Positions 17,728 to 27,356 of a DNA stretch of 64,000 nt are shown piece after piece. Under the pieces are notes generated by a model. That model did no database searches. It was not told the DNA's origin and saw only the letters and a program-made list of their open reading frames with translations. Source of the DNA: Christiangramia flava JLT2011 (GTDB taxonomy: Bacteria; Bacteroidota; Bacteroidia; Flavobacteriales; Flavobacteriaceae); the NCBI RefSeq assembly GCF_001951155.1, contig NZ_CP016359.1, positions 1,822,001 through 1,886,000 of the forward strand, read 5' to 3'. Numbering within the stretch: position 1 is the first letter of the stretch; each line of letters begins with the position of its first letter. The position numbers and the translations under genes are program-made.

Positions 17728-19140
17728 TTATTTATAAGTTCTCGGCCCCATAAAAGTGACCGAAGTGGTTTCAATTAGATGATCGTTGCTGTACACGCCG
17801 ATCTCCAGTTTTTCTTTTTCTTTTGCAAGGCTCTTCCGGCTGATGTTCACAAAAAGAGTTCCCTCGCTGAAACTGTTCGATGCTACGCTAATAAACTGGT
17901 TCCCGATCGTTTCAATTTCTCCGGAATGTGATAAAAGGCGGAACTGGAGGTCTTCATAGTCGAGGCTGGTCTTGTTGATCAGTTTATAAGTGTAAACGTT
18001 GCTGATAATCCCGTTTTCCCGATGCTGATAAAGCTGTCCCGGCAGCCGAAGTACATTGGCTTCAATATCACTTCGGAGAAAAAGCAAACCTGAAAGCACG
18101 CCTATCAAAATGAGCAATACTGCGGAATAAGCCTTTAACCTGGCGGTAAATCGAAACGGCTCCTTTTTCCGAATATTGGCTTCGCTGGCATAACGAATCA
18201 GGCCTTTGGGCAGATCAACCGCCTCCATCATCGTATTGCAGGCGTCGATACAGGCGGTGCAGTTCACGCATTCCAGCTGCGTCCCGTTCCGGATGTCGAT
18301 TCCGGTAGGGCAAACCTGCACGCATTGCAGGCAGTCAATGCAATCACCTTTACCGGTCGCGGCGCGGTTTTCATTCTTCTTAAATTTGGCCCGACCTTTT
18401 TCCTTTTCCCCTCGCTGGTAATCGTACGCCACTACGATAGAGCGTTCATCCAGCAGCACACCCTGCAACCTACCGTAAGGGCAGGCGATCACGCAAACCT
18501 GTTCGCGAAACCAGGCAAAAACAAAATAAAAAACGGCGGTAAAAATAAGCAGGGAGAGCAGGGTGCTCAGGTGAGCGGATGGACCTTCAAAAACATACAG
18601 CAACAAGCGGTCGCTACCAATGAGGTACGCCAGGAAAATATTGGCAATCAAAAAGGAAATGAAGAAAAAGATGCTCCATTTCATCAGTTTTTTTCGCAGC
18701 TTTTCAGCGTTCCATTTTTGTTTGTCCAGTTTGATCTGTTTGCCGCGGTCTCCTTCGATCCAGTATTCAATTCTTCGGAAAACCATTTCCATGAAAATGG
18801 TCTGGGGGCAGATCCATCCGCAGAAAATTCTTCCGAAGGCGACCGTAAAGAGAATGATGAACACCACACCGATGATCATAATGAGCACAAAAATGTAAAA
18901 ATCCTGCGGCCAGAAGGTGAACCCGAAAATACTGAAGCGCCGCTCCAGTACATTAAACATCAGGAACTGGTTTCCGTTAATTTTGATAAAGGGAGAAGCG
19001 ACCAGAAATGCCAGCAAGAGGTAACTAACGTACTGGCGGTAGCGATACAACCGGCCAGCGGGTTTTCTTGGATACACCCACGAGCGTTTGCCCTGTTGGT
19101 CTACGGTTGCGATACTGTCTCTGAACTTCTCCCTTTCCAC
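17728..19140 (-). CDS. ccoG: cbb3 oxidase accessory protein CcoG (polyferredoxin)
   Basis: A 470-aa membrane ferredoxin with about five helices. CGWICPQTIFMEMVFRR is a conserved early block. Two 4Fe-4S cluster motifs, CIDCLQCVQVCP and CVNCTACIDACN, lie between residues about 250 and 300. A C-terminal periplasmic immunoglobulin-like domain follows (FixG_C). CcoG is reported to reduce Cu(II) to Cu(I) for insertion into cbb3 oxidase. It is 12 bp downstream of ccoP. Confidence 0.95.
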   Translation of the reverse strand: MEREKFRDSIATVDQQGKRSWVYPRKPAGRLYRYRQYVSYLLLAFLVASPFIKINGNQFLMFNVLERRFSIFGFTFWPQDFYIFVLIMIIGVVFIILFTVAFGRIFCGWICPQTIFMEMVFRRIEYWIEGDRGKQIKLDKQKWNAEKLRKKLMKWSIFFFISFLIANIFLAYLIGSDRLLLYVFEGPSAHLSTLLSLLIFTAVFYFVFAWFREQVCVIACPYGRLQGVLLDERSIVVAYDYQRGEKEKGRAKFKKNENRAATGKGDCIDCLQCVQVCPTGIDIRNGTQLECVNCTACIDACNTMMEAVDLPKGLIRYASEANIRKKEPFRFTARLKAYSAVLLILIGVLSGLLFLRSDIEANVLRLPGQLYQHRENGIISNVYTYKLINKTSLDYEDLQFRLLSHSGEIETIGNQFISVASNSFSEGTLFVNISRKSLAKEKEKLEIGVYSNDHLIETTSVTFMGPRTYK

Positions 19141-19152
19141 ACCAAATAATTC

Positions 19153-20109
19153 TTATTCTTCGCTTGTATTTTCCATGATGATTTCGATGTCATCACCTTG
19201 ATTTTTGACGCTCACTTCATCTACCGGAGCATTAGGGTCTATCCAGAGTTCACCCTGTGGTTCTTTAGGTTCTGCCGGCTGGGTGCCGTGAAGGCTGAGC
19301 ACATAACTTGCCACCTGCGCAATTTCATCAGGTTTCAGATCGGTTTTCCAGGAAATCATTCCTTTTCCGGGTCTTCCACCTTCGGAGATGGTATGGAACA
19401 CATTTTTGATTCCACCACCCAGGATCCAGTAATCATCGGTAAGGTTGGGGCCAATTCCGCCCCCGGCATCTACTTTATGACAGGCTACGCAATTAGCGGT
19501 AAAAATGGCCTGCCCTGCTTTGACGTCGTCTTCCCCGGTAAGCAATTCCACCGTATTTTCGTCAACCAGCCCTTTGGCGGTCTTTTTATAAGCTTCGATC
19601 GCTTCCTGAGCCTGGGTAATTTCCTGCACATATTCCTCTTTTTGGGTATCTCCTCCCAGGAGGTGGTAATTTACCAGGTAAATGAAGGCGAAGATCATAC
19701 TCGCGTAAAAACCATAGAGCCACCATGGCGGTAAACTGTTATCCAGTTCCCTGATGCCGTCATAATTATGATCCAGGATGATCTCATCTTCCTTTTCAAT
19801 CGGTTTTTTGTCCAGCAAGCGCTCATAAGTTTGACTGATCCAGGCAAATCTGGCAGCACGCTTTTCAGCAGTATGGTTGAGGTAGCGTTGCTGTGCTTCT
19901 GGTGATAAGGACCTGAAAAGTATTTTTTCCAGCGATGCTACGGAAGCTTCGATGGCGATGGCAAGTACAAGGATCACGGCCAGGATCAGCCATAGCACAG
20001 GATATTTTTCGAAAGCCCACTGGTCTCCCGTATCCAGTGTGATCTCTGTTAGGATGATCGCCAGGACCACCAAGCCGGTAATTCTTAGAAAGCTGAATAG
20101 TCTTTTCAT
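19153..20109 (-). CDS. ccoP: cbb3-type cytochrome c oxidase subunit III (mono-haem CcoP)
   Basis: A 318-aa membrane c-type cytochrome. Two N-terminal helices (about 10-25 and 35-55) and a third (about 133-152) precede a cytochrome c domain with a single CVACH haem site and the axial Met region GMISWKTDL. Proteobacterial CcoP has two CxxCH sites; only one is present here, as is common in Bacteroidota. The N-terminal CcoP helix motif ELDNSLPPWWLYGFY is intact. It carries electrons to CcoNO. Its start overlaps the ccoQ stop by 4 bp. Confidence 0.95.
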   Translation of the reverse strand: MKRLFSFLRITGLVVLAIILTEITLDTGDQWAFEKYPVLWLILAVILVLAIAIEASVASLEKILFRSLSPEAQQRYLNHTAEKRAARFAWISQTYERLLDKKPIEKEDEIILDHNYDGIRELDNSLPPWWLYGFYASMIFAFIYLVNYHLLGGDTQKEEYVQEITQAQEAIEAYKKTAKGLVDENTVELLTGEDDVKAGQAIFTANCVACHKVDAGGGIGPNLTDDYWILGGGIKNVFHTISEGGRPGKGMISWKTDLKPDEIAQVASYVLSLHGTQPAEPKEPQGELWIDPNAPVDEVSVKNQGDDIEIIMENTSEE

Positions 20110-20315
20110 GATCCTTGTTTTAGAGAACTTAGGTTAGTATGAGCCTTTTCGGTTTCAAGGGGGATATTGCTCATTTCAGAGATGTATTCCTTTCTGGCCG
20201 TTATCACCCACCAGAACAGCGCGGCAAAGAATAGGAAGAAAATGAGCAGCGAAATGATGGGATAGATCGCTACCCCGTCTATATTTTCCAAAGGTCCTTT
20301 TACATATTTCAACAT
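20106..20315 (-). CDS. ccoQ: cbb3 oxidase small subunit CcoQ/FixQ-like
   Basis: A 69-aa protein with one membrane helix (about residues 17-39) followed by TARKEYISEMSNIPLE, which fits CcoQ/FixQ, a stabilising subunit of cbb3 oxidase. Identification rests on size, topology and the position between ccoNO and ccoP; the sequence of this subunit is poorly conserved. The end overlaps ccoP by 4 bp, and it starts 11 bp after ccoNO. Confidence 0.85.
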   Translation of the reverse strand: MLKYVKGPLENIDGVAIYPIISLLIFFLFFAALFWWVITARKEYISEMSNIPLETEKAHTNLSSLKQGS

Positions 20316-20326
20316 GATTGGCAGTT

Positions 20327-22525
20327 TTAGTTGGTTGTACTTGAAAGTTCTTCGTCACCGGTTTTGATATCGGTTCCCAGGCGTTGCAGGTAAGCGATAA
20401 GTGCTACGATCTCGCGGTTGCGCATGTCGATGAAATCTTCCCCATTCTCGGCAGCAGCCTGCTTGCTGGCTTCATAAGAAGCAGCAAAATCAGGATCTGT
20501 ATACAGATTCTGCTCGATCTGGGTGCCCTGTTCCTGCATCCATTGCTGGGCGCGGGCGATCTCTTCTTCGGAATATGGCACGCCCAGTGTTTGCATCGCA
20601 CGCATTTTTTCTTCTGTTTTGGATTTGTCCAGTTCGTTATTGATAAGCCATTGATAGCTCGGCATGATCGAACCGGAGGAGGTACTTTGAGGATCGTACA
20701 GGTGATTCAGGTGCCAGTTATCAGAATATTTCTGGCCCACGCGATGTAGGTCTGGCCCGGTGCGCTTGCTACCCCATAAGAACGGATGATCATATACATA
20801 TTCGCCGGCTTTTGAATATTCACCATAGCGTTCCACTTCACTTCGGAATGGCCTGATCATCTGGGAATGGCAGGAAACACAACCTTCCCTGATGTACAGG
20901 TCCCTGCCTTCCAGTTCCAGTGGTGTATAAGGCTTGACGCTGGAAATTACCGGGACGTATTCATCTACCATCAGCGAGGGAATGATCTGAACCATTCCAC
21001 CAATCAGAATAGCGATCGTGGCGTAAATGGTCAATTTTACCGGCCTTCTTTCCAGCCAGCTATGCCAGGCTTCCCCCGCAGTACGTTTGTGGGTTACTTT
21101 TGCCAGCGGCATGGCTTCAGCCAGCTCATCTTCCACGGTGCTGCCCTGTTTGACGGTTTTTACAATATTATAGAGCATTACAAAGGCTCCCAAAATGTAT
21201 AGACTGCCCCCGATGGCCCGCATCCAGTACATCGGGATGATCTGGGTAACGGTTTCCAGGAAATTTCCGTAGGTAAGTGTCCCGTCTGGATTGAACTGTT
21301 TCCACATAGAAGCCTGGACAAACCCGGCTACATACATCGGTAAGGCATAGAGAATGATGCCCAGCGTACCGATCCAGAAATGGGTGTTGGCAAGTTTTAC
21401 CGACCATAATTGGGTTTTGAACAATTTCGGAACCAGCCAGTAAACCATTCCGAAGGTGAGAAAGCCATTCCAGGCGAGTGCGCCCACATGAACGTGCGCG
21501 ATGATCCAGTCACTGAAATGAGCGATCGCATTGACGTTTTTCAGGGAAAGCATGGGGCCTTCAAAAGTGGCCATTCCGTAACCAGTAATAGCGACCACCA
21601 TGAACTTGAGTACCGGGTCCACGCGAACCTTGTCCCAGGCCCCGCGTAAGGTCAGTAAACCATTGATCATTCCTCCCCAGGATGGGAACAACAACATCAC
21701 CGAAAATGCGACACCAAGATTTTGTGCCCAGTCTGGTAAAGCGGTATAAAGCAAGTGGTGAGGCCCGGCCCAGATATAAATAAAAATGAGCGACCAGAAA
21801 TGCACGATAGACAGGCGATAAGAGTAAACCGGCCTGTTGGCAGCTTTCGGAACAAAGTAATACATCAAGCCCAGGAAAGGCGTGGTAAGAAAAAATGCCA
21901 CGGCATTATGACCATACCACCATTGCACCAGTGCGTCCTGCACCCCGGCATATACCGAATAGCTTTTGAGTGCGCTTACAGGAAGTTCAATATTGTTGAA
22001 AATATGCAGCACGGCTACGGTTACAAATGTCGCCAGGTAAAACCAGATGGCTACATAAAGATGCCGCTGTCTTCTGCGAAGCATGGTCCCAATGAGGTTG
22101 ATCCCGAAAGAGACCCAGATCACTGCAATGGCGATATCAAAAGGCCATTCCAGTTCAGCGTATTCTTTTGACGTGGTATAACCCAGCGGCAATGTGATGG
22201 CCGCTCCCACAATAATGAGCTGCCAGCCCCAGAAATTGATATTGCTCAGTGCATCGCTGAACATCCTCGCCTTCAGTAACCGCTGGGTAGAATAATAAAC
22301 GCCCGCAAAGATCGCATTCCCTACAAATGCAAAAATTACCGCGTTGGTATGCAGCGGGCGAAGCCTTCCGAAGCTCAGCCAGGAAATGCCTTCAGTGAGA
22401 TTGGGGAAAAGAAACATAAAAGCGAGCAGTAGCCCTACGCTCATCCCGATGATCCCCCAGAACATCGTGGCGATGATAAATTTCTTTACGATCTTGTTAT
22501 CGTAATAAAATTGCTGTACTTCCAT
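20327..22525 (-). CDS. ccoN: cbb3-type cytochrome c oxidase, fused subunits I and II (CcoN-CcoO)
   Basis: A 732-aa fusion. Residues about 1-480 form the 12-helix CcoN core with haem/CuB ligand histidines visible in [31 protein letters not shown] and [12 protein letters not shown]. Residues about 520-732 are CcoO with one haem c motif [15 protein letters not shown] and the block [13 protein letters not shown]. CcoN and CcoO are separate genes in Proteobacteria; their fusion is typical of Bacteroidota. The enzyme is the high-affinity terminal oxidase used at low oxygen. It starts 2 bp after ccoS. Confidence 0.97.
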   Translation of the reverse strand: MEVQQFYYDNKIVKKFIIATMFWGIIGMSVGLLLAFMFLFPNLTEGISWLSFGRLRPLHTNAVIFAFVGNAIFAGVYYSTQRLLKARMFSDALSNINFWGWQLIIVGAAITLPLGYTTSKEYAELEWPFDIAIAVIWVSFGINLIGTMLRRRQRHLYVAIWFYLATFVTVAVLHIFNNIELPVSALKSYSVYAGVQDALVQWWYGHNAVAFFLTTPFLGLMYYFVPKAANRPVYSYRLSIVHFWSLIFIYIWAGPHHLLYTALPDWAQNLGVAFSVMLLFPSWGGMINGLLTLRGAWDKVRVDPVLKFMVVAITGYGMATFEGPMLSLKNVNAIAHFSDWIIAHVHVGALAWNGFLTFGMVYWLVPKLFKTQLWSVKLANTHFWIGTLGIILYALPMYVAGFVQASMWKQFNPDGTLTYGNFLETVTQIIPMYWMRAIGGSLYILGAFVMLYNIVKTVKQGSTVEDELAEAMPLAKVTHKRTAGEAWHSWLERRPVKLTIYATIAILIGGMVQIIPSLMVDEYVPVISSVKPYTPLELEGRDLYIREGCVSCHSQMIRPFRSEVERYGEYSKAGEYVYDHPFLWGSKRTGPDLHRVGQKYSDNWHLNHLYDPQSTSSGSIMPSYQWLINNELDKSKTEEKMRAMQTLGVPYSEEEIARAQQWMQEQGTQIEQNLYTDPDFAASYEASKQAAAENGEDFIDMRNREIVALIAYLQRLGTDIKTGDEELSSTTN

Positions 22526-22527
22526 AA

Positions 22528-22731
22528 TTAATTTGATTTCACTTTATTGACTGTAGATTGTTGATGGGTTTCCTTCTCTTGATCCACGAGCTCATCTTCA
22601 AACAACATGCGTACAGAAGGGGTGTAAACATCGTCGTATTGCCCGTTTTTGACCGATATGATAAAAGCCGCGAAAAAGACCAGTGCTACTATGACACTTA
22701 TCGCCAGTAAGAGGTAAATGATATTCATCAT
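22528..22731 (-). CDS. ccoS: cbb3 oxidase assembly protein CcoS
   Basis: A 67-aa protein with one N-terminal helix ([19 protein letters not shown]) and the CcoS signature [17 protein letters not shown]. CcoS is needed for cofactor insertion into cbb3 oxidase. It is the first gene of the transcript that runs through the TauE/SafE gene; a CRP/FNR-type site and a -7 box lie just upstream at 22748-22791. Confidence 0.93.
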   Translation of the reverse strand: MMNIIYLLLAISVIVALVFFAAFIISVKNGQYDDVYTPSVRMLFEDELVDQEKETHQQSTVNKVKSN

Positions 22732-22747
22732 CGGTATTTTGTGGTGG

Positions 22748-22791
22748 TAAAAGTATTGGCCGCCTGGCTGGTAAAAAATGACATTGGTCAG
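22748..22791 (-). promoter_or_regulatory. CRP/FNR-type operator and -7 box of the ccoS-ccoNOQPGH operon
   Basis: The palindrome ATGAC-attg-GTCAG occupies 22778-22791. Exactly 22 bp further on the minus strand is TACTTTTA (22748-22755), a 7/8 match to TAnnTTTG. The predicted transcript would start about 12 bp before the ccoS ATG. The same geometry is seen at six other promoters in the window, which makes this a class II activator site. Confidence 0.75.
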
Positions 22792-22801
22792 CTTTCGGGT
22801 T

Positions 22802-25186
22802 TTATACCGATTTTATTTTCCGGGAAATCAGGTTGCTCAGGAACGTGGTAAAAACGACCACGCTAATGGAACTCAATGGCATCAGGATTGCTGCTACCAC
22901 TGGCATTAGGTTGCCACTTATGGCAAATCCCAGCCCTACGAGGTTATAGGCCAGTGAAAGCAGGAAACTCCACTGGATGATCGAGATTCCTCCCTGTGAA
23001 ATTTTCAGAAAACGGCCAAGTTGCTGGTAAGATCTGGCGTCCATGATCCCGTCGCATGCCGGGGAAAACACGTTAATGTCTTCTGAAATCGCGATACCCA
23101 CATCGCTGGCGGCAAGAGCTCCCGCGTCGTTGAGTCCGTCGCCTACCATCATCACTTTTTTACCCTGTTGTTGCAGGCGTTTGACGAATTCCAGTTTTTC
23201 GCCGGGTTTCTGGTTGAAGTGCATCTGGACGTTCTTCGGAAGCATTTCTTTCAGGCGTCGTTCCTCACCCTGGTTATCTCCGGAAAGCAGGATCACTTCA
23301 TAGTTTTTAGATAACTGCTGAAAAAGTGCCGCTGTTCCCTCGCGGTACAGGTTCTGAAAAGTAAAATATCCCTTATATTCCTCATTATTGCTGATGTGGA
23401 CCTGTGTTTTCTGAAAGTTTTCGGTGCTTGACGGCTGGCCAAGCAGGCTGGTAGAACCAATCTTCATATGATTGTTACCCTGCCTGCTTAAAATTCCCTT
23501 TCCGGGGATCTCTTCAAAATCCTCCAGTACTTTGATATGGTGCCGCTTAAGCAAGGCGTACAACGACCGGCTCAGCGGGTGGTTAGACGCCCGGAGGCTG
23601 GAGCTGAGCAGTTCCAGTTCTTCCTCACTCAGGGTTATACCTTCATAGGAGATCTGTTTTTTCCCAGTCGCGGTAATCGTTCCGGTCTTGTCAAAAATTA
23701 TGGTATCGATCCCAGCCATTTTTTCTATGATCGAAGCATTTTTAAGGTAGAGTCGGTTTTTTCCGAAGATGCGAAGCAGATTGCCAAGCGTAAAAGGTGC
23801 GGCCAGGGCAATCGCGCAAGGACAGGCGATGATGAGCACAGCCGTGATTACATTTAAGGCCTGAGCAGAATCGTAAAAAAGCCAGAAAATTCCTGATAAT
23901 ATCGCTATACTGATGACGCTTAGAGTGAACCGCCGACTGATCTGGTCAGTAAGGGTTTTAAAGCTTTTTTCAGTTTTTTTCGTAAAACTTTCATGGCTCC
24001 ATAACTGTGTAAGATAGCTTTGTTTTACTTCTTTGGTTGCCTCGATCTCAATGAGCCCACCCTGCTGCCTGCCGCCTGCGAACAAGTGATCACCTTTTTT
24101 GCGGGATACCGGTTCGGCCTCGCCAGTGACAAAACTGTAATCGATAAGGGCTTCTTCGCTTAAAAGTAAACCATCCATGGGGATGAGTTCGGCGTTGCGA
24201 ATGACAATGCGGTCACCTTTTCGGATCTGGTACACCTGCACCTGCTCTTCTTCAAAACACCCATTTTCGCTACGAAGGCGTGTCACGGCAATGGGAAAAT
24301 ACGATTTGTAATCTCTTTCAAAAGACAGAAACCGATAAGTTTTCTGCTGAAAGAACTTGCCTAGCAGGAGGAAAAAAACGAGTCCGCTTAAACTATCAAA
24401 GAAACCGCTTCCCAAATTCAGAAGAATATCGGTTGAACTTCTTACAAAAAGTACGATGATTCCCAGAGCGATCGGGATATCGATATTGAGCATTTTGGAG
24501 CGGAGCCCTTTGTAGGCCGAGGAAAAATAGTCGCTGGCCGCGTAGAAAACGACCGGAAGTGAGAAAAAGAACATGAGCCACCGAAAGACCGGTTTAAACT
24601 GCTCCAGCCAAAATTCCCGCAGCTCGAAATATTCCGGAAAAGAAAGGAACATGATATTGCCGAACGCGAACCCGGCAACGCCCAACCGGTAAATGAGCTG
24701 GCGATCCACCTTTTCTTTCTTTTTCTCGAAATCGTCCAGGGAGATGTTGGGTTCATATCCCAGGCGTGTGAGCAAAATTACCACTTCGCGCAGGGAAACC
24801 GACTGGTTCCTGAAACTTAACCTGATGGTTTTCCTGGGAAAATCTACCTGTGAACTCTTAATACCGGGCTCTAGTTTTTTCAGGTTTTCCAGAATCCAGA
24901 TGCACGAGCTGCAGTGCATGGAAGGGATCAAAAATGAAACGATGCTGAGGTCCCCGTCCTGGAATTCCAGGAATTTGGCGGCTATTTCAGCATCATCCAG
25001 GAAAGCGAATCGGTTTTTGTTAGTTTTCGGAGAGATCCCGGGAGCCTGTTCCAGCTCATAATAGTAAGAAAGATCATTGGTTTCCAGGATTTCGAAGACC
25101 GTTTTGCAACCGTTGCAGCAAAAATTCTTGTCTTTATAATATAGGTGTTCTTCCTGGCATTCTTCTCCGCAGTGGTAGCAATTCAT
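22802..25186 (-). CDS. ccoI: copper-translocating P1B-type ATPase CcoI/FixI
   Basis: A 794-aa heavy-metal ATPase. A Cys-rich N-terminal domain (CYHCGEECQEEH, FCCNGCKTVF) typical of Bacteroidota CcoI precedes a heavy-metal-associated domain with MHCSSC (about residue 90). Then come the membrane CPC site (IIACPCAIALAAPF), the phosphorylation motif DKTGTIT and the hinge GDGLNDAGALAASDVG. CcoI moves copper out of the cytoplasm for CuB of cbb3 oxidase. It has its own CRP/FNR-type promoter at 25212-25255 and sits 71 bp before ccoS, which has another. Confidence 0.95.
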   Translation of the reverse strand: MNCYHCGEECQEEHLYYKDKNFCCNGCKTVFEILETNDLSYYYELEQAPGISPKTNKNRFAFLDDAEIAAKFLEFQDGDLSIVSFLIPSMHCSSCIWILENLKKLEPGIKSSQVDFPRKTIRLSFRNQSVSLREVVILLTRLGYEPNISLDDFEKKKEKVDRQLIYRLGVAGFAFGNIMFLSFPEYFELREFWLEQFKPVFRWLMFFFSLPVVFYAASDYFSSAYKGLRSKMLNIDIPIALGIIVLFVRSSTDILLNLGSGFFDSLSGLVFFLLLGKFFQQKTYRFLSFERDYKSYFPIAVTRLRSENGCFEEEQVQVYQIRKGDRIVIRNAELIPMDGLLLSEEALIDYSFVTGEAEPVSRKKGDHLFAGGRQQGGLIEIEATKEVKQSYLTQLWSHESFTKKTEKSFKTLTDQISRRFTLSVISIAILSGIFWLFYDSAQALNVITAVLIIACPCAIALAAPFTLGNLLRIFGKNRLYLKNASIIEKMAGIDTIIFDKTGTITATGKKQISYEGITLSEEELELLSSSLRASNHPLSRSLYALLKRHHIKVLEDFEEIPGKGILSRQGNNHMKIGSTSLLGQPSSTENFQKTQVHISNNEEYKGYFTFQNLYREGTAALFQQLSKNYEVILLSGDNQGEERRLKEMLPKNVQMHFNQKPGEKLEFVKRLQQQGKKVMMVGDGLNDAGALAASDVGIAISEDINVFSPACDGIMDARSYQQLGRFLKISQGGISIIQWSFLLSLAYNLVGLGFAISGNLMPVVAAILMPLSSISVVVFTTFLSNLISRKIKSV

Positions 25187-25211
25187 TTATACACATTTTT
25201 GGAACAGTTTT

Positions 25212-25255
25212 CAAAAATGCGCTCTTTAATCTTTCGGAAAAATGACCATTGTCAT
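25212..25255 (-). promoter_or_regulatory. CRP/FNR-type operator and -7 box of ccoI
   Basis: The perfect palindrome ATGAC-catt-GTCAT (25242-25255) is followed 22 bp later on the minus strand by CATTTTTG (25212-25219), a 7/8 match to TAnnTTTG. The leader to the ccoI ATG at 25186 would be about 20 nt. This is the best palindrome of the set of seven. Confidence 0.78.
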
Positions 25256-25323
25256 CTTTTTCAAAATAGCTGGAAACTATTGTAAACACTAGATTTTCAG
25301 AAAAAAGTAAAATGTTTCAAAAG

Positions 25324-25367
25324 CTGATTTTCGTCATAATTTAAGAACCACTCCTGGCCCAATTTTG
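25324..25367 (+). promoter_or_regulatory. CRP/FNR-type operator and -7 box of the first YceI gene
   Basis: CTGAT-tttc-GTCAT (25324-25337) is followed after 22 bp by CAATTTTG (25360-25367), a 7/8 match to TAnnTTTG. The start site would fall near 25373, so the ATG at 25370 cannot be used from this promoter, while the ATG at 25391 can. Confidence 0.72.
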
Positions 25368-25390
25368 TAATGATTTTAAAAGCAATTATT

Positions 25391-25978
25391 ATGAAATTCA
25401 ATGGCACCATGAAATTCCTTAGTCTTAGCCTTCTTGGGCTGGTTTGGAACTTCAACCTTCAGGCACAAACCTACCAGTTAAATAAAAATGCGACCAGCGT
25501 TTTGGTAGAAGGAACCTCCAACATCCACGACTGGCATATCGAAGCCGAAAGCTGTTCTGGTACGATCACGCTGGAGACTGATGAGGGTAAGATCGATGAT
25601 ATCGAAAAACTCCAGTTTAGCGTGGAAGCCGAAAGCCTGAAAAGCGGGAAAAGCGGCATGGATAAGAATACGTATAAGGCGCTAAATACCGGCGATCATA
25701 AGAACATTGTTTTCCGGATGGAAAAAGTGAATTCCATGAAAGAGACTGCGGCAGGAACTTACCTGGTGAAAGCTTCCGGTAAACTGGAAATAGCCGGTGT
25801 GAAGCGGGATACCGAACTGCAGTTCACCCTGAAAACCGCCAGCGACCGTGTGGAGCTGCAAGGCAGTAAAGACATCGATATGACCGCTTATCAAATAGAG
25901 CCACCATCAGCCATGTTCGGCACCATTACGACTGGCAAGATGGTCACCGTTAAATTCAAAACCATATTTAGAAAATAA
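25391..25978 (+). CDS. YceI family periplasmic protein
   Basis: A YceI-type lipocalin-fold protein with a signal peptide ending at LQAQ. Family blocks seen are VEGTSNIHDWHIEA, KSGKSGMDKNTYKAL and IEPPSAMFGTITTGKMVTVKF. YceI proteins bind isoprenoid or amphiphilic ligands, and their role is poorly defined. A longer frame opens at 25370, but the predicted start of transcription (about 25373) favours 25391 (MKFNGTMKF); 25409 is also possible. It begins a plus-strand run with a porin and a second YceI protein, and is predicted to be controlled by the CRP/FNR-type regulator. Confidence 0.85.
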   Translation: MKFNGTMKFLSLSLLGLVWNFNLQAQTYQLNKNATSVLVEGTSNIHDWHIEAESCSGTITLETDEGKIDDIEKLQFSVEAESLKSGKSGMDKNTYKALNTGDHKNIVFRMEKVNSMKETAAGTYLVKASGKLEIAGVKRDTELQFTLKTASDRVELQGSKDIDMTAYQIEPPSAMFGTITTGKMVTVKFKTIFRK

Positions 25979-26003
25979 AACTTCAACCTTTAAATCAATA
26001 GTC

Positions 26004-27275
26004 ATGAAAACTTCTATCAAATTATTCAGTGCGATCCTGCTAAGTTTAGCTACGATACCTTTAACTGCGCAGACGCAGAGAGACCTGGACAACTACCGGC
26101 AACCAGACCAGCGCGGAGTCAACGATTTTGAAGCGGTGAAAGATTCCACCACTTCTTATGACGGCGTTCACGTGCGAATTGGAGGAGCTTCCACGCTGCA
26201 GTTCCAGGCTTTGGATCACGAAAATTCCGGTGCCGAGGGCACACCGGTATTACAGGAAATTGGTGATAACTTTAACCTTGCAACTGCCAACCTGGATCTC
26301 GATGTAGTGCTTTACGACGGGGTTCGCATGCACCTGAGAACTTACTTGTCTTCTCAGCACCATACAGAAACCTATGTAAAAGGCGGTTATATCCAGATTG
26401 ATAAGCTGAATTTCATTAGCCAGGGTTTTGCAGAAGATCTGATGAACCACGTTCGGGTGAAAATTGGTCACATGGAAAATAACTATGGTGATGCCCACTT
26501 TCGAAGAACAGATAACGCCATGTCTTTGCACAACCCGTTCATTGGGAACTACCTGATGGATAGTTTTACTACTGAAGTTGGCGCCGAAGTGTACTATTTC
26601 AGCAACGGATGGATCGGGATGTTAGGACTTACCAATGGTAAACTGAACCAGGCCGTAACCAGACCGGAAACCACCAGCCCGTCTTTCCTTGCCAAATTTG
26701 GATATGACGATTATATCAGCGATGATTTCAGGTTCCGTCTAACCGGATCCATTTACCACACCAACCAAACCGGTAGCGCTTACCTGTATAGCGGTGACCG
26801 CGCAGGTTCCAGATATTACAATGTTTTTACCGATGTGGATGGTGCCGGAGACGGTTTCCGAGCCGGTAGGATCAATCCTGATCTTAAAAACGAAATGACC
26901 TCTGTAATGATCAACCCGTTCTTCAAGGTTGGCGGACTCGAATTCTTCGGAATCTATGAAAACGCCAAAGGAAAACGTTCTACGGAAACCGATAGCCGTA
27001 CCTGGAACCAGTATTCAGGAGAATTGATCTACCGTTTTGGAGAAACTGAAGATTTCTACCTCGGCACCCGTTACAACGTGGTAGACGGTACGCTCGTGAG
27101 CGGGGAAGATGTGAGCGTGAACCGCTTCCAGCTTGGAGCCGGATGGTTCATGACCAAAAACATCCTGATGAAAGCCGAATATGTGAACCAGAAATACAAT
27201 GATTATCCCGTAACAGATATTCATAACGACGGAAAGTTCAATGGATTTATGGTTGAAGCAGCCATTGCTTTCTAA
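26004..27275 (+). CDS. outer-membrane beta-barrel porin-like protein
   Basis: A 423-aa exported protein (signal peptide ending PLTAQ). The body alternates hydrophobic and polar residues with many aromatic girdle residues, with phrases such as RVKIGHMENNYGDAHFRR and LMKAEYVNQKYNDYP, and ends in an aromatic (VEAAIAF), as outer-membrane barrels do. It resembles phosphate-selective-porin-like hypothetical proteins of Bacteroidota; the solute is unknown. It lies 25 bp after the first YceI gene and is followed by a terminator, so the two form a unit. Confidence 0.72.
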   Translation: MKTSIKLFSAILLSLATIPLTAQTQRDLDNYRQPDQRGVNDFEAVKDSTTSYDGVHVRIGGASTLQFQALDHENSGAEGTPVLQEIGDNFNLATANLDLDVVLYDGVRMHLRTYLSSQHHTETYVKGGYIQIDKLNFISQGFAEDLMNHVRVKIGHMENNYGDAHFRRTDNAMSLHNPFIGNYLMDSFTTEVGAEVYYFSNGWIGMLGLTNGKLNQAVTRPETTSPSFLAKFGYDDYISDDFRFRLTGSIYHTNQTGSAYLYSGDRAGSRYYNVFTDVDGAGDGFRAGRINPDLKNEMTSVMINPFFKVGGLEFFGIYENAKGKRSTETDSRTWNQYSGELIYRFGETEDFYLGTRYNVVDGTLVSGEDVSVNRFQLGAGWFMTKNILMKAEYVNQKYNDYPVTDIHNDGKFNGFMVEAAIAF

Positions 27276-27289
27276 AATCGAAGGTTGGG

Positions 27290-27320
27290 AAGGCCTGTTC
27301 GTAAAGGGCAGGCCTTTCTT
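27290..27320 (+). terminator. Rho-independent terminator after the porin gene
   Basis: AAGGCCTG (27290-27297) and CAGGCCTT (27309-27316) form an 8-bp stem with an 11-nt loop, followed by a T-rich tail. It lies inside a longer reading frame that opens at 27285, so the true start of the second YceI-like gene must be further on (27357). Confidence 0.75.
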
Positions 27321-27356
27321 CTTTCAATAATTTCACACACACCAAAACCTGAAGTC

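Noticed and set aside
18325..19149. Open frame of 274 codons on the plus strand
   Set aside because: It is antisense to ccoG, whose ferredoxin motifs are unmistakable; the product has low-complexity, biased composition and no recognisable domain.
25370..25390. Earlier start codon for the first YceI gene
   Set aside because: It lies at or before the predicted start of transcription and adds a poor N-terminus before the signal peptide.
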